64,000 nt of DNA from Prosthecobacter debontii (GTDB taxonomy: Bacteria > Verrucomicrobiota > Verrucomicrobiia > Verrucomicrobiales > Verrucomicrobiaceae). A model generated the notes under the pieces. The model saw nothing but the letters and a program-made list of their open reading frames with translations, had not been told where the DNA came from and ran no database searches. Shown in pieces: positions 29,501-38,635 of the stretch (positions within the stretch are counted from its first letter, which is position 1; each line of letters begins with the position of its first letter). The position numbers were made by a program, and so were the translations under genes. The stretch lies in contig NZ_FUYE01000004.1 of assembly GCF_900167535.1 (NCBI RefSeq), positions 100,699 through 164,698 of the forward strand, given 5' to 3'.

Positions 29501-32500
29501 TCACACAAGCGGATTCCGATCTGCGTTAAGCCGACGCCGACGAAGGAAGAGCGAGGCTAAACCGACCCCCAGCAGCATGATTCGCCCTGGCTCAGGAACG
29601 GCCACGATGACCACCGCATAGAGGCCACTCGTATCGAATTCATAATGCCAGGCCAGATTCCCTGATAGCGTCAGTTCGGGAGCCACGACTTGACTGAAAT
29701 TCACACTCGGAGTGCCGCCAGTTAGACCACTCCAGTCGATCAACAACCAGCGATCCCCCTCCGCAAAACTCGACGCGGGGTTGAGGGAACTGCCGCTGCC
29801 GAGACCGATCTCCAGGGTGCCTGAGAGTGAAATATCGCCTGCAGTGGCTTGGGTGATGGTTAGGCGATCTGCAGATGAAGCAATGCCTGTGTTATCTCCG
29901 GCATTGGTGAAGAGATCAAACGAGAGTGTGCCTGTAGACTGGATGCCGCCAGTTGTGCTGCCGAGATCCAAGGTGAGACCACTGGCACCCGTGCTGTCGA
30001 TCAAGCCAGCTTTAAGGGTGCCTTGGTTGGTCACTCCTGCGCTGCCTTCAGGGGCTAGGCGACCATTGCCTGCGAGAAGACCCGAATTGTCGATTTGGAC
30101 ACTCCCCACGCCAGTCGCTGAGCCTGTGGCATTGGTTACCAGCATGGTGCCTTCCTGAACTGTGGTGACTCCGCTGTAAGTGCTGGCTTGAGTCAAGGCC
30201 AGGGTGCCGGTGCCTGTTTTGGAGAAAGCATCACTCCCGACCCCGGTGCCATTCACCAGGCTTGAATTGACGGTAGCCGTGCGACCTGCGGTGACATGGA
30301 AGGACCGTGAACCAGTGCCATTCAGGGTAAGTTCGACCCCGCTGATGGAGAGGTCCGTGGATGCATCGTAGTTTTGTAGCGTGCCGCTATTCCAGTTGAA
30401 AGTGGAGGTGCCTTTAGGTGCCGAACCGCGCTGGATGGTGCTTGCTTGAACGGTGCCACCACTGAGGTTGAAGATGCCGTTGGAGAAACCATTGCCCGTG
30501 CTGCTACGATGAGACAGGGTGATCGTGTTGGCTTTGACGGTCCCGGTTCCGGCTAGGGTCAAGGTGCCTGTGGCCGTGTAGGCACTGTTGCTCGAGTTGT
30601 TGGAAAGATCCCCCAAGATGATCGTCGTGGCGTCGAGGATACCGGCACCCACCGTTAGGCTTGCCGTAGTGTTGGAAGCTTGGGTGTCTCGGTTATCATT
30701 CTGGCCGATGGTGAGTGTGCTGATCAAGGCGTCGAGACTTCCGGCGCTCACATCCATAGAAGCGTTGGTATGTGCTGACCCGCTTTGCCCTCGACCGATC
30801 AACAGCGTTGCTCGACCCGTGCCATTGGTGGCTCTGAGCGTCAGGGTGCCATTGGCGATGCCGTCTTGAAAGGTGAACTCGGTCGTGCTCTTGAAGTCGC
30901 CCACAGTGATGGTGCTGGCGTTGATTTGATTGTCTTGGCCCAGATAAACGCGACCCACATTGGGGCCTGATGTGGATCCCGAGACGACGCTGGCGATGCC
31001 GAAGGATTTTGCCGTGATCGTGTTGTTGAGGTTAGCAAGATAGACCTCAACAGTGTTGCTGGCGAAGTTGCCTTGTGAACCCCACTGGATGTCCGCCGTG
31101 CTGCTATTGAAGATGAAGTCGCTGAGTCCCGAGAGGTCAAGAACAGTGCTTGTGTTCGCGATCCCGGCTCCGATGACCCAGTTCGGGCTGTTGCTAACGG
31201 TCAGGCTTCCATCTGCTCCCAAGACCGTCGCCGTGACATTGTTCGCCACATTCAAAGCGCGGATCGTATCGCTGTGATCTTGAAGATCCAAGGTGGCACT
31301 GTTGGTGAAGTTGATCGTTGCCCCATCGGAGATGGCGTCGTTAACACTCGTGCGCAGAATGCCTTCTTCAAGATTGATGCTGCCCGTGTGAGTGCTGCCA
31401 GTTCCTCCGAGCAGCAGCGTTCCCGTCCCTTGTTTAACAAAGGCGACGCTTGGTGCTGTGGTGCCATTGATGATCGGGCTGTTGAGCGTGATGGTTCGAT
31501 CTGTGGCGACGTTGAAGATGCGAGTGCCAGCGCCTTCGAGCGTCAGTGTCACGTCACTGATGATTAGGTCCGTGCTGGCGTCATAGGTTTCGATGCTGCC
31601 CGAACTCCATTTGAGCAGGCGACTGACGGCCGTGCTGCCGGCTCCGCCGCGGATGGTCTGAGTGCGTAGGGTGCCGCTGTTGAAATTGAAGATGCCTGTG
31701 ACCGTGCCAAAATCATTGGCATCTTGTTTGTCCGCGAAGATCAATGTGCCTGCAATGATGGTGCCGCCATTGAGTTCCAAGACACCGGTGGGGCTGGCAC
31801 CGCTACCGACACTCGTGTTGGCGCTGCTCAGGCGTTGCCCCAAAATGATGGTGGTGGCATCCAGAGTGCCCGCCCCCATGGTGAAGCGACCCAAGGCCGA
31901 GCGGAAGCGGTCATTGTTGACGGCGAGAGTCAAGGTGCCCACCAGCGCATCCAGCGTGCCTCCTGTGCTATCAAAGTAACTCTGATCCACAATGACCCCA
32001 TTGGAGTCATGCTTGCTGATCAGGATGTCCATACGCTGCGCCGCATTGGTTCCCCTCAGGGTGACGGTCCCGTCCGCGATCCCATCGGAAAAACGCACAA
32101 ATCCTTGGTTCTTGAAGATGGCACCGATATTGAAGGTGGCGGCGGTGATGCTATTGGTTTGGCCAAGCAGAAGTGTGCCACTGTTCTCATGGTTGCCACC
32201 GCCACCGTTGAGGTTACTCACATCCACCGAACTGGCGAGGATGGTATTGTTTTTCGCCAGCGTCAGAGTGCCACTGCTGACGGTCTGAGCACCGTCGTTA
32301 GTGGAGAATTGGCCTCCCACCGAGAGGACTCGTCCAGGGCCGTTAAAGATGAATTCATGCAAGCCCGAGAGGTCAAGCGAAGCGGTGGTGCTGACGGCCG
32401 TGCCACCGATGGTGAGATTCGTGGCTCCCACGGTTAATGTGCTGCCACTGGCACCAATGACACTGCCCGTGAGGCCATTGGCAACGGTGAGGGTGCTCAC

Positions 32501-33664
32501 CGTTTGATCAAAGCCATTGAGGTCGAGAATGCCCGTGCCCATAAAGGCTACAGTTGTTGCGGTAGAGAGGGCGTTGTCGTTGCCGATTTGTAGCACGCCG
32601 GTGGCGATCTCCGTGATGCCTGTATGCGTGCTTCCGGTGCCCGTCATGGTGAGCGTGTTATCGTTAGCTTTCAGCACACGTCCTGCACCCGTGATGGGCA
32701 CATTAAAAGTGACCGCGTCGCTCCGATCAAAGCGCAGTGTCGCACCGCTGCTTATGTCTGCCCCGCTGGCCGTGGCCACAGCGCCATTGGTGCTGCCATC
32801 ACCGATCTGCAGGGTGCCTGCCCGCACTTCAAGCGTGCCTGTGAAAGCTGTATTGGCACCGCTGACGACCAAGGTGCCGCTACCGAGTTGGCGAAGGATG
32901 CCTTTGTTTGGATCTGCAACACCGCCGCTCACCAGGTTTTGACTCAAGGTCACGACATCACTGCGATTGAAGGCCAGTACTGATTGGGCTCCGGTGGAGG
33001 CGCCGGTAGTCGCGAAGGTTACATTGCCACTGCCCAAGGTGCCTGTGGTTCCGCCAGTGCCGATCTGTAAGACACTGGTGCTGCCACTGGTGGTGTGGGC
33101 GGTGATCCGGGTGCCGCCCGTCCAGGAATTGGTGGCATTCAGGATGACGGCACCGTTGTTAAATTTGAGGAACTCGAGGTTACCCCCAAGGACCTGCGCA
33201 TTGATGGTCAGGACTGCTGCGGCACTGGCGTTGTTGTTGCCAAATCCAGGGTTACTACCGGACAACGTGATGGTGTAATTGCCAGCCCCAGGCTCAATGA
33301 TGTAAGCCGTGGTTTGGCTGCTTTTATCAATGCGCGTCAGCGTGATGTTTTCCCCCAGCGTCAAGGTCCCCCCGGTTCCATTGTTGGTGTAGCCACTGGT
33401 TCCGCCCAGGTTGGCATTGTTGGCTCCGTTCACCCATGAGGCATTGGTGGACGCCCCCGCACTGGCGGTCCAGTTGGCAGTGGCGGATGTGCCCCCCGAG
33501 ATCCACGTGCCACTGCCGTTTTGGTTGGACAGGGTGCCAGGATCGGCGTCCCAATAAAACGTCGCTGCGTGAGAACTCAGCACCAAGGCCCCAACGCCCA
33601 AAAGGCATAGGAATCTGAATGCAATGAATCGAAAGCGTGTGACTGGATGGGGGGAAACCGTCAT
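29501..33664 (-). CDS. autotransporter-type beta-strand repeat protein with PEP-CTERM signal
   Basis: The product is 1387 aa. A signal peptide (FRFLCLLGVGALVLSSHAA) is followed by TFYWDADPGTLSNQNGSGTW, a common verrucomicrobial opening. The body is a Gly/Thr/Ser/Asn-rich beta-solenoid with many TIGR02601-like repeats, for example KQGTGTLLLGGTGSTHTGSI and SKTGTGTLALTQASTYSGVT. No outer-membrane beta-barrel is seen. The C-terminus is a PEP-CTERM sorting tag: VPEPGR, a hydrophobic helix (IMLLGVGLASLFL) and RRRR. It is probably exported, processed by an exosortase and displayed on the surface or in the matrix. No exosortase is in the window. Confidence 0.88.
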   Translation of the reverse strand: MTVSPHPVTRFRFIAFRFLCLLGVGALVLSSHAATFYWDADPGTLSNQNGSGTWISGGTSATANWTASAGASTNASWVNGANNANLGGTSGYTNNGTGGTLTLGENITLTRIDKSSQTTAYIIEPGAGNYTITLSGSNPGFGNNNASAAAVLTINAQVLGGNLEFLKFNNGAVILNATNSWTGGTRITAHTTSGSTSVLQIGTGGTTGTLGSGNVTFATTGASTGAQSVLAFNRSDVVTLSQNLVSGGVADPNKGILRQLGSGTLVVSGANTAFTGTLEVRAGTLQIGDGSTNGAVATASGADISSGATLRFDRSDAVTFNVPITGAGRVLKANDNTLTMTGTGSTHTGITEIATGVLQIGNDNALSTATTVAFMGTGILDLNGFDQTVSTLTVANGLTGSVIGASGSTLTVGATNLTIGGTAVSTTASLDLSGLHEFIFNGPGRVLSVGGQFSTNDGAQTVSSGTLTLAKNNTILASSVDVSNLNGGGGNHENSGTLLLGQTNSITAATFNIGAIFKNQGFVRFSDGIADGTVTLRGTNAAQRMDILISKHDSNGVIVDQSYFDSTGGTLDALVGTLTLAVNNDRFRSALGRFTMGAGTLDATTIILGQRLSSANTSVGSGASPTGVLELNGGTIIAGTLIFADKQDANDFGTVTGIFNFNSGTLRTQTIRGGAGSTAVSRLLKWSSGSIETYDASTDLIISDVTLTLEGAGTRIFNVATDRTITLNSPIINGTTAPSVAFVKQGTGTLLLGGTGSTHTGSINLEEGILRTSVNDAISDGATINFTNSATLDLQDHSDTIRALNVANNVTATVLGADGSLTVSNSPNWVIGAGIANTSTVLDLSGLSDFIFNSSTADIQWGSQGNFASNTVEVYLANLNNTITAKSFGIASVVSGSTSGPNVGRVYLGQDNQINASTITVGDFKSTTEFTFQDGIANGTLTLRATNGTGRATLLIGRGQSGSAHTNASMDVSAGSLDALISTLTIGQNDNRDTQASNTTASLTVGAGILDATTIILGDLSNNSSNSAYTATGTLTLAGTGTVKANTITLSHRSSTGNGFSNGIFNLSGGTVQASTIQRGSAPKGTSTFNWNSGTLQNYDASTDLSISGVELTLNGTGSRSFHVTAGRTATVNSSLVNGTGVGSDAFSKTGTGTLALTQASTYSGVTTVQEGTMLVTNATGSATGVGSVQIDNSGLLAGNGRLAPEGSAGVTNQGTLKAGLIDSTGASGLTLDLGSTTGGIQSTGTLSFDLFTNAGDNTGIASSADRLTITQATAGDISLSGTLEIGLGSGSSLNPASSFAEGDRWLLIDWSGLTGGTPSVNFSQVVAPELTLSGNLAWHYEFDTSGLYAVVIVAVPEPGRIMLLGVGLASLFLRRRRLNADRNPLV

Positions 33665-33737
33665 CCGGCCAGGAAACGAATTTGCACGACCTCTGCAACT
33701 GCGAAGGCGTTATATAAAGACTCCACTTAGAACCCGT

Positions 33738-34400
33738 TCACGGACTCAAGCGCTCAATCTTCCAGCCAGCCTCGGCACGCGTGTAGCGCAATCTATCGTG
33801 CAGGCGGCTCACACGTCCTTGCCAGAACTCAATCTCCTGGGCCAGTAGAGTGTAACCGCCCCAGTTTGGAGGGCAGGGGATCGGGCCGTCGCCAAATTGA
33901 GCACGGAGCTCCACTTCACGGGATTCGAGCCACTCACGGCCAGGGATGACGCGGCTTTGCTCCGAGACCCAGGCACCGATCTGATGGCCAGCGGGACGTG
34001 AAGTGAAGTAGCTCTCTGCATCCTCTCGGGGCAGTTTGGTGATGCTGCCTCGCACGTTCACCTGATGATGGCGATCCGTCCATAGGAAGGTTAGAGCAGC
34101 GCGGGGGTCTGCGGCAATGTCCCGGCCTTTGCGGCTATCGTAGTTGGTGAAGAAATGGAAGCCACGTTCATCCAGCCCCTTCAGCAGCACCACACGGCTG
34201 TTCGGCGCGCCATCGGAACCGACTGTGGAGAGCGTCATCGCGTTCGGTTCCGGCAGTTTGTGAGCGAGTGCATCCTGCAGCCAGAGATTGAAAAGTACAT
34301 GGGGATCGGTGGGCGCGGTGTCTTCGGTCAGGGCATCCAGATCGTAGCTCACCCGCAGGTCTCGCAGATTGGTCGGTGGAAAGTCGAGCATGGTTGTCAC
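33738..34400 (-). CDS. pdxH: pyridoxamine 5'-phosphate oxidase
   Basis: The 220-aa FMN enzyme oxidises pyridoxamine/pyridoxine 5'-phosphate to pyridoxal 5'-phosphate. Signatures are NAMTLSTVGSDGAPNSRVVL, FFTNYDSRKGRDIAADPRAA, and the C-terminal PdxH hallmark EFWQGRVSRLHDRLRYTR. An internal ATG at codon 4 is an alternative start. It is divergent from hpt. Confidence 0.93.
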   Translation of the reverse strand: MTTMLDFPPTNLRDLRVSYDLDALTEDTAPTDPHVLFNLWLQDALAHKLPEPNAMTLSTVGSDGAPNSRVVLLKGLDERGFHFFTNYDSRKGRDIAADPRAALTFLWTDRHHQVNVRGSITKLPREDAESYFTSRPAGHQIGAWVSEQSRVIPGREWLESREVELRAQFGDGPIPCPPNWGGYTLLAQEIEFWQGRVSRLHDRLRYTRAEAGWKIERLSP

Positions 34401-34467
34401 AAGAAACGTGCTTCAAGCCATTGCGGCAATCCGATGTTTGCGCCTTTATGAGGTATTCTTGTTCCCT

Positions 34468-35010
34468 ATGTCTGCCATTACCGGAGTCTTGAGCGATCTG
34501 CACCGCGTCCTGCTCAGCGCGGAATCCATCCGCGCCCGCGTTACCGAGATGGCGCATGAGATCGAGCGGGATTACTCGGGCAAGGTCATCACCGTGGTGG
34601 TGCTCATGGATGGCGCTCTTTTCTTCGTGTCAGATCTTCTGCGTCAGATTGATCTGCCCATCCGTCTCGTCACCCTCGGCGCCAGCAGTTATCACGGTGG
34701 TATGGAGTCCAGCGGGCAGGTGAAAATCAACTGGCCTGCCGGGGTGGAGTTCGCTGGGCAAGACATTCTATTGTTGGACGACATCCTGGATACCGGGCTC
34801 ACTCTGAAGGCCTTGCGCGAGCGCCTGCTCAGCGAGAAGCCTGCGTCTCTGCGAACCGCGGTGCTTTTGGATAAAAAGCGGCCGCGTGAGCATGATGTGC
34901 CGCTGGACTACTGCGGCTTTGAAATCGCGGACGAATTCGTCGTCGGCTACGGCATGGATTATCAAGGCCGTTTTCGTAATATCCCCTGCATCGGCATTCT
35001 GAAGCCATGA
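34468..35010 (+). CDS. hpt: hypoxanthine phosphoribosyltransferase
   Basis: The 180-aa purine salvage enzyme joins hypoxanthine/guanine to PRPP. The PRPP loop is LLLDDILDTGLTL (about residues 101-113), and VTLGASSYHGGMESSGQVKI and DFEIADEFVVGYGMDYQ-like blocks (FEIADEFVVGYGMDYQGRFR) complete the family. The start MSAITGVLSD at 34468 is chosen; the frame opens 33 codons earlier, overlapping pdxH. Its stop overlaps the next start by 4 bases (ATGA). Confidence 0.92.
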   Translation: MSAITGVLSDLHRVLLSAESIRARVTEMAHEIERDYSGKVITVVVLMDGALFFVSDLLRQIDLPIRLVTLGASSYHGGMESSGQVKINWPAGVEFAGQDILLLDDILDTGLTLKALRERLLSEKPASLRTAVLLDKKRPREHDVPLDYCGFEIADEFVVGYGMDYQGRFRNIPCIGILKP

Positions 35011-35252
35011 CCGTGCGCCTGTTGTTTTTTTCCGTGCTGCGAGACATCACCGGGACCGACGAAATAACCTGGGCCATCGAGCCTGGAGCTGATGTGACGA
35101 AATTATTGCACGCCCTCTACGAGCGCTGGCCAGCCCTGCGGGAATGGGACTCGAGTCTCCTGGTGGCAATGGATCAAACTTATGTAAAACGGACTCAACC
35201 TTTGCATGAAAACTGCGAGGTGGCCGTAATGCCACCTGTGCAGGGCGGTTGA
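35007..35252 (+). CDS. MoaD/ThiS-type sulfur carrier protein
   Basis: The 81-aa ubiquitin-like protein ends in Gly-Gly (PPVQGG), the tail that is adenylated and thiocarboxylated. The beginning (MTVRLLFFSVLRDITGTDEI) and the FFS.LRD.TG motif fit MoaD, the small subunit of molybdopterin synthase. It is translationally coupled to hpt through an ATGA overlap. No other molybdenum cofactor gene is nearby, so a different sulfur-carrier role cannot be excluded. Confidence 0.8.
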   Translation: MTVRLLFFSVLRDITGTDEITWAIEPGADVTKLLHALYERWPALREWDSSLLVAMDQTYVKRTQPLHENCEVAVMPPVQGG

Positions 35253-35302
35253 TCCTGCGTTGACTTACGTAGCAACCGTGCGAAACAGGCGCATCACACC
35301 AC

Positions 35303-36118
35303 ATGAAGGACATCGTAGACAATCGCCGTCACATCACCCTGGGTAAGAAACTGAGCCTCGCTGCGCTTATCCTCAAGGAAAACGGACCCGTGTGGTGTGG
35401 TGCCTTCGCCACCTACTACGCCGCTAGTGCTTTGGGCTCCAAAGCCTTCAAGCTGATGGATCATATCCGCCGCAAGGACGGTGTGCCAGGCATGAATAGT
35501 CGTGCGCTGAACAAAGCCATCTGGGAAGCCTGGGACTGGCAAGCCGGCGGTGAAGAATGGACGCCGAACGAAGCCTGGAAGACCGCCATCATTGAGCATA
35601 TCCTCCGTGGCTATCTCCCACAGGGCGGGCATTTCCTGGAGATCGGCCCTGGTGGTGGCCGCTGGACGGGCGAACTCATCCAGCGTGCGGATAGCCTGCT
35701 CGGCGTGGATATCTCCGCCTCCTGCGTGGAGGTCTGCACCGAAAAATTTGCTGGCACGGGCAAGGCGAAGTTCATCGTCGGCTCCGGTCACGATTTGGCC
35801 GGTGTGGCGGATCGCAGCCTGGATGCCCTGTGGAGCTTCGATGTGTTTGTGCACATCAACCAGGCCGAAGTGGAGCGTTATGCGGATGAGTTTAAGCGCG
35901 TCTTCAAACCCGGCGCTGTCGGCATCATCCATCACGGCACCCTGGGCGGCAGTCTGGGCGGCTGGCGCAGTAACCTCACCCATGAAGCTATGCTCGAACT
36001 ATTGAAAAAACGCGGCTTCGAGATCGTGGCTTCCTTCAAAGAATTCACTCACGATGGAGTGACTCACCAGACCGGCCTCTATGAAGACGCTGTGACCGTG
36101 TTCCGCCTGCCTGCTTAA
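35303..36118 (+). CDS. class I SAM-dependent methyltransferase
   Basis: The 271-aa product has motif I HFLEIGPGGGRWTGELI (about residues 110-126), the acidic residue in LLGVDISASCVEVC, and motif post-II LDALWSFDVFVHINQ. About 100 residues precede the catalytic fold, including a hydrophobic stretch (WCGAFATYYAASALG). Substrate is unknown. It follows the MoaD-like gene after 50 bases and is convergent with the next gene. Confidence 0.8.
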   Translation: MKDIVDNRRHITLGKKLSLAALILKENGPVWCGAFATYYAASALGSKAFKLMDHIRRKDGVPGMNSRALNKAIWEAWDWQAGGEEWTPNEAWKTAIIEHILRGYLPQGGHFLEIGPGGGRWTGELIQRADSLLGVDISASCVEVCTEKFAGTGKAKFIVGSGHDLAGVADRSLDALWSFDVFVHINQAEVERYADEFKRVFKPGAVGIIHHGTLGGSLGGWRSNLTHEAMLELLKKRGFEIVASFKEFTHDGVTHQTGLYEDAVTVFRLPA

Positions 36119-36177
36119 CGATGGGGAGCCAGGCAGGAGGGCGAGGCGGGCTGCGTGATAGAACTCGCAACTGCCTC

Positions 36178-36687
36178 TTACTGCTTTTCAGTGATACTTA
36201 GCCAAATCTTCCGGGCCACTTTGAGATCTGATTCTTGATCGAAGTAGATCGCCATGAGAATATGGCCGCTCTTACCCACAACGAAACTGTAAAGAGCCCA
36301 TCGAGGCGGCTGCCCCTCTTCTGCACTTTCGCGAATTAAGTACGCGTATCGAAGCGTCGTGGAATCCGTGTGCTCAAAAGTCTGAACGATTCGTTCCGAG
36401 GGACCTTTTTTGAGCCAAGCTAGCGTGGACGCGGGAGTCTCACCAGCTTTCATGCCATAAACGGTGGTCCAGCACGTGAGGCCTTTTCTCCACAAAACGA
36501 GATCAGTCCCAAAATCTCCCTCCTCATACCGTTTGGCGAATTCATTTGGCAGGGTGACCCACCACGCTTCTGTCATCTGATACTCACTTGAGACCTGCGG
36601 GAAATGGGGCGGAATTTCGCCTTCTTTAGGTGGGGAGTCCTTGTTTTCTGAAGTGCCTGCCAACAGGCTTAAAAGGCGACGAAACAT
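36178..36687 (-). CDS. hypothetical protein
   Basis: The product is 169 aa. It begins MFRRLLSLLAGTSENKDSPP, a short basic/hydrophobic start that is not a clear signal peptide, followed by a mixed alpha/beta domain rich in Trp and Tyr (EAWWVTLPNEFAKRYEEGDF; RWALYSFVVGKSGHILMAIY). No family recognised. It is a single gene, convergent with the methyltransferase and separated from floA by 291 bases. Confidence 0.6.
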   Translation of the reverse strand: MFRRLLSLLAGTSENKDSPPKEGEIPPHFPQVSSEYQMTEAWWVTLPNEFAKRYEEGDFGTDLVLWRKGLTCWTTVYGMKAGETPASTLAWLKKGPSERIVQTFEHTDSTTLRYAYLIRESAEEGQPPRWALYSFVVGKSGHILMAIYFDQESDLKVARKIWLSITEKQ

Positions 36688-36978
36688 AGAGAAGCGATGT
36701 TGTCGTTTTACGATGAATCTTGATCATTGCGGGAGCAGATGCTTTTACATCATTCCGAGTTTTTTGAGCAGCATCTTCTTTTGCGTATGACGGTCATGAA
36801 AAGTATGTCGCGAATCTTCCAAACAGCTATGAGGTGATGTGATGCTCGTCTTCCCTTGATGGGGTGAACAGCCTCTTAGCCCGTAAAACTAGGCCTGTTA
36901 TGAATTATACTATTTGAGCGCCGCTGACGTTCAGGAGAGGCGCTTAAATGGTCAAGTCAGAGGGGAAAACGGTTGCCG

Positions 36979-37992
36979 TCACTGCCCAGCCCCATTTTCC
37001 TGCCCAGCAATCTTGGCCCGCATATCCGTATCGGCAGTGATGTTTTTGTAGCGGGCAAAGTCCATGATGCCGAGGTTACCGTTGCGGAAAGCTTCGGCAA
37101 TGGCCATGGGGATTTCGGCTTCGGATTCCACCACTTTGGCGCGCATTTCTTGTGTGCGAGCCGACATTTCCTGCTCGACGGCGACGGCGGCGGCACGGCG
37201 CACTTCGGCATTGGCTTGGGCGATCTTTTTATCGGTTTCGGCCTGCTCAGCCTGAAGTTTGGCACCGACGTTTTCACCCACGTCGATGTCGGCGATGTCG
37301 ATGGAGAGGATCTCGAAAGCAGTACCAGCATCCACGCCTTTGTGAAGGACGAGCTTAGAGATGCTATCGGGGTTTTCCAGAACGGCTTTATAAGAGGGGG
37401 AGGAACCGATGCTGCTGACGATGCCTTCGCCGACACGAGCGATGACGGTTTCCTCGGTGGCACCGCCGATGAATCGGTCCAGATTGGTGCGGACAGTGAC
37501 TCGGGCGCGGACACGGAGGGAGATGCCGTCTTTCGCCACAGCATCAATCTTACCTCCCCGGCCCATGTCAGGATGCGGGCAGTCGATCACCTTGGGGTTG
37601 ATACTGGTGCGGACGGCTTCGAGAACGGTCTTGGATGTGCCTTTACAGGCGAGGTCAATGGCGCAGGCACGCTTGAAGTCGAGCGGGATACCGGCCTTAT
37701 CTGCTGCGATCAGGGAGAGGACGACGTGGGTGACCTCTCCGCCAGCAAGGTAGTGGGCTTCAAGCTGGTCTGTGGTGATGTTGATGCCGGCCTTGGCAGC
37801 CGTGATGCGGGTATCCACGATGAGGGCATTGGGCACGCCGCGCAGATACATCGCCAGGAGGTTAACGATGCTGACGGGCGCATTGGCGATGCGAGCGCGG
37901 AGCCAGATGTTAAAGAACTTCGCAATGATGAGGAAAACGATGAGGCCAACGATGATGGCGCCGCCGACGAGGAGTAGCTGTAGGTTTGGCAT
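36979..37992 (-). CDS. floA: flotillin-like protein FloA
   Basis: The 337-aa product is a bacterial flotillin that organises membrane microdomains. One N-terminal membrane hairpin ([20 protein letters not shown]) is followed by the SPFH region and an Ala/Glu-rich coiled coil ([20 protein letters not shown]). The opening [20 protein letters not shown] and [20 protein letters not shown] is characteristic of FloA (YqfA type). It starts 9 bases after the NfeD stop, and the FloA-NfeD pair is a conserved operon. Confidence 0.92.
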   Translation of the reverse strand: MPNLQLLLVGGAIIVGLIVFLIIAKFFNIWLRARIANAPVSIVNLLAMYLRGVPNALIVDTRITAAKAGINITTDQLEAHYLAGGEVTHVVLSLIAADKAGIPLDFKRACAIDLACKGTSKTVLEAVRTSINPKVIDCPHPDMGRGGKIDAVAKDGISLRVRARVTVRTNLDRFIGGATEETVIARVGEGIVSSIGSSPSYKAVLENPDSISKLVLHKGVDAGTAFEILSIDIADIDVGENVGAKLQAEQAETDKKIAQANAEVRRAAAVAVEQEMSARTQEMRAKVVESEAEIPMAIAEAFRNGNLGIMDFARYKNITADTDMRAKIAGQENGAGQ

Positions 37993-38001
37993 AAGCGGTG
38001 T

Positions 38002-38511
38002 CTAGGACGTGGGTTGGGTGGTGGGAATAAGGCGAACAATCAGATTGCCAGGCTCTGAACCGGTGACGCGGAGGCGTGAGCCCTGGGGGGCAAAGCCATC
38101 CTCGCAACGCACCTCGCGGCGCATGCCCTGAAAGTCTGCTCGGCCGAGGGGGCGCAATTCCGTGAGTGCGACGCCCTCTGTACCCGCAGGCAGGAACTGA
38201 GGCTGATCTGGCGGCGGCACGCTGGCTTGAAGGGTAAACGTGCGATGCCAGAACTTCACGGCAAAGTAACGCAACCAGACGAGCTGAAGGACAATGCTGC
38301 CGACGATGATGGCGCAAGCCGTGGTGGCACGTAGCCAGCCGGGCCAAGTAGCAAAGTCGTCGGCCAACATGATGAGGGCAACACTGGCCAAGACGCAGAG
38401 AGCTCCGAGGATACCCGCCACCATGCCGGGGACGAAGGTCTCCAAGATCATCAGAAGCACGCCGAGGACAGCGAGAATGGCGACGGTGATGGCCATGAGT
38501 AGGTGGATCAT
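38002..38511 (-). CDS. NfeD-family membrane protein
   Basis: The 169-aa product has hydrophobic segments at residues 2-30 and 33-52, a further helix near residue 65-85 (TACAIIVGSIVLQLVWL), and a C-terminal OB-like domain (GTEGVALTELRPLGRADFQG, RLRVTGSEPGNLIVRL). This is the short NfeD form that partners FloA. ATG 38511 (MIHLLMAIT) is chosen; a TTG eight codons upstream is possible. It is divergent from metF. Confidence 0.87.
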   Translation of the reverse strand: MIHLLMAITVAILAVLGVLLMILETFVPGMVAGILGALCVLASVALIMLADDFATWPGWLRATTACAIIVGSIVLQLVWLRYFAVKFWHRTFTLQASVPPPDQPQFLPAGTEGVALTELRPLGRADFQGMRREVRCEDGFAPQGSRLRVTGSEPGNLIVRLIPTTQPTS

Positions 38512-38635
38512 GGAGGCTGTAGGCGGTAGCGTCAAGACACAGTGGCAGGTGAAAGGATTGGGCTTATGAAGATTCTATGACTTGCTCAGGCGCTTCTCCT
38601 GCCTTGTATGGGGCGACTCCCACTTCCCCAACTCA

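Noticed and set aside
38512..38635. SAM riboswitch before metF
   Set aside because: The leader is too short, and no conserved riboswitch core was seen.
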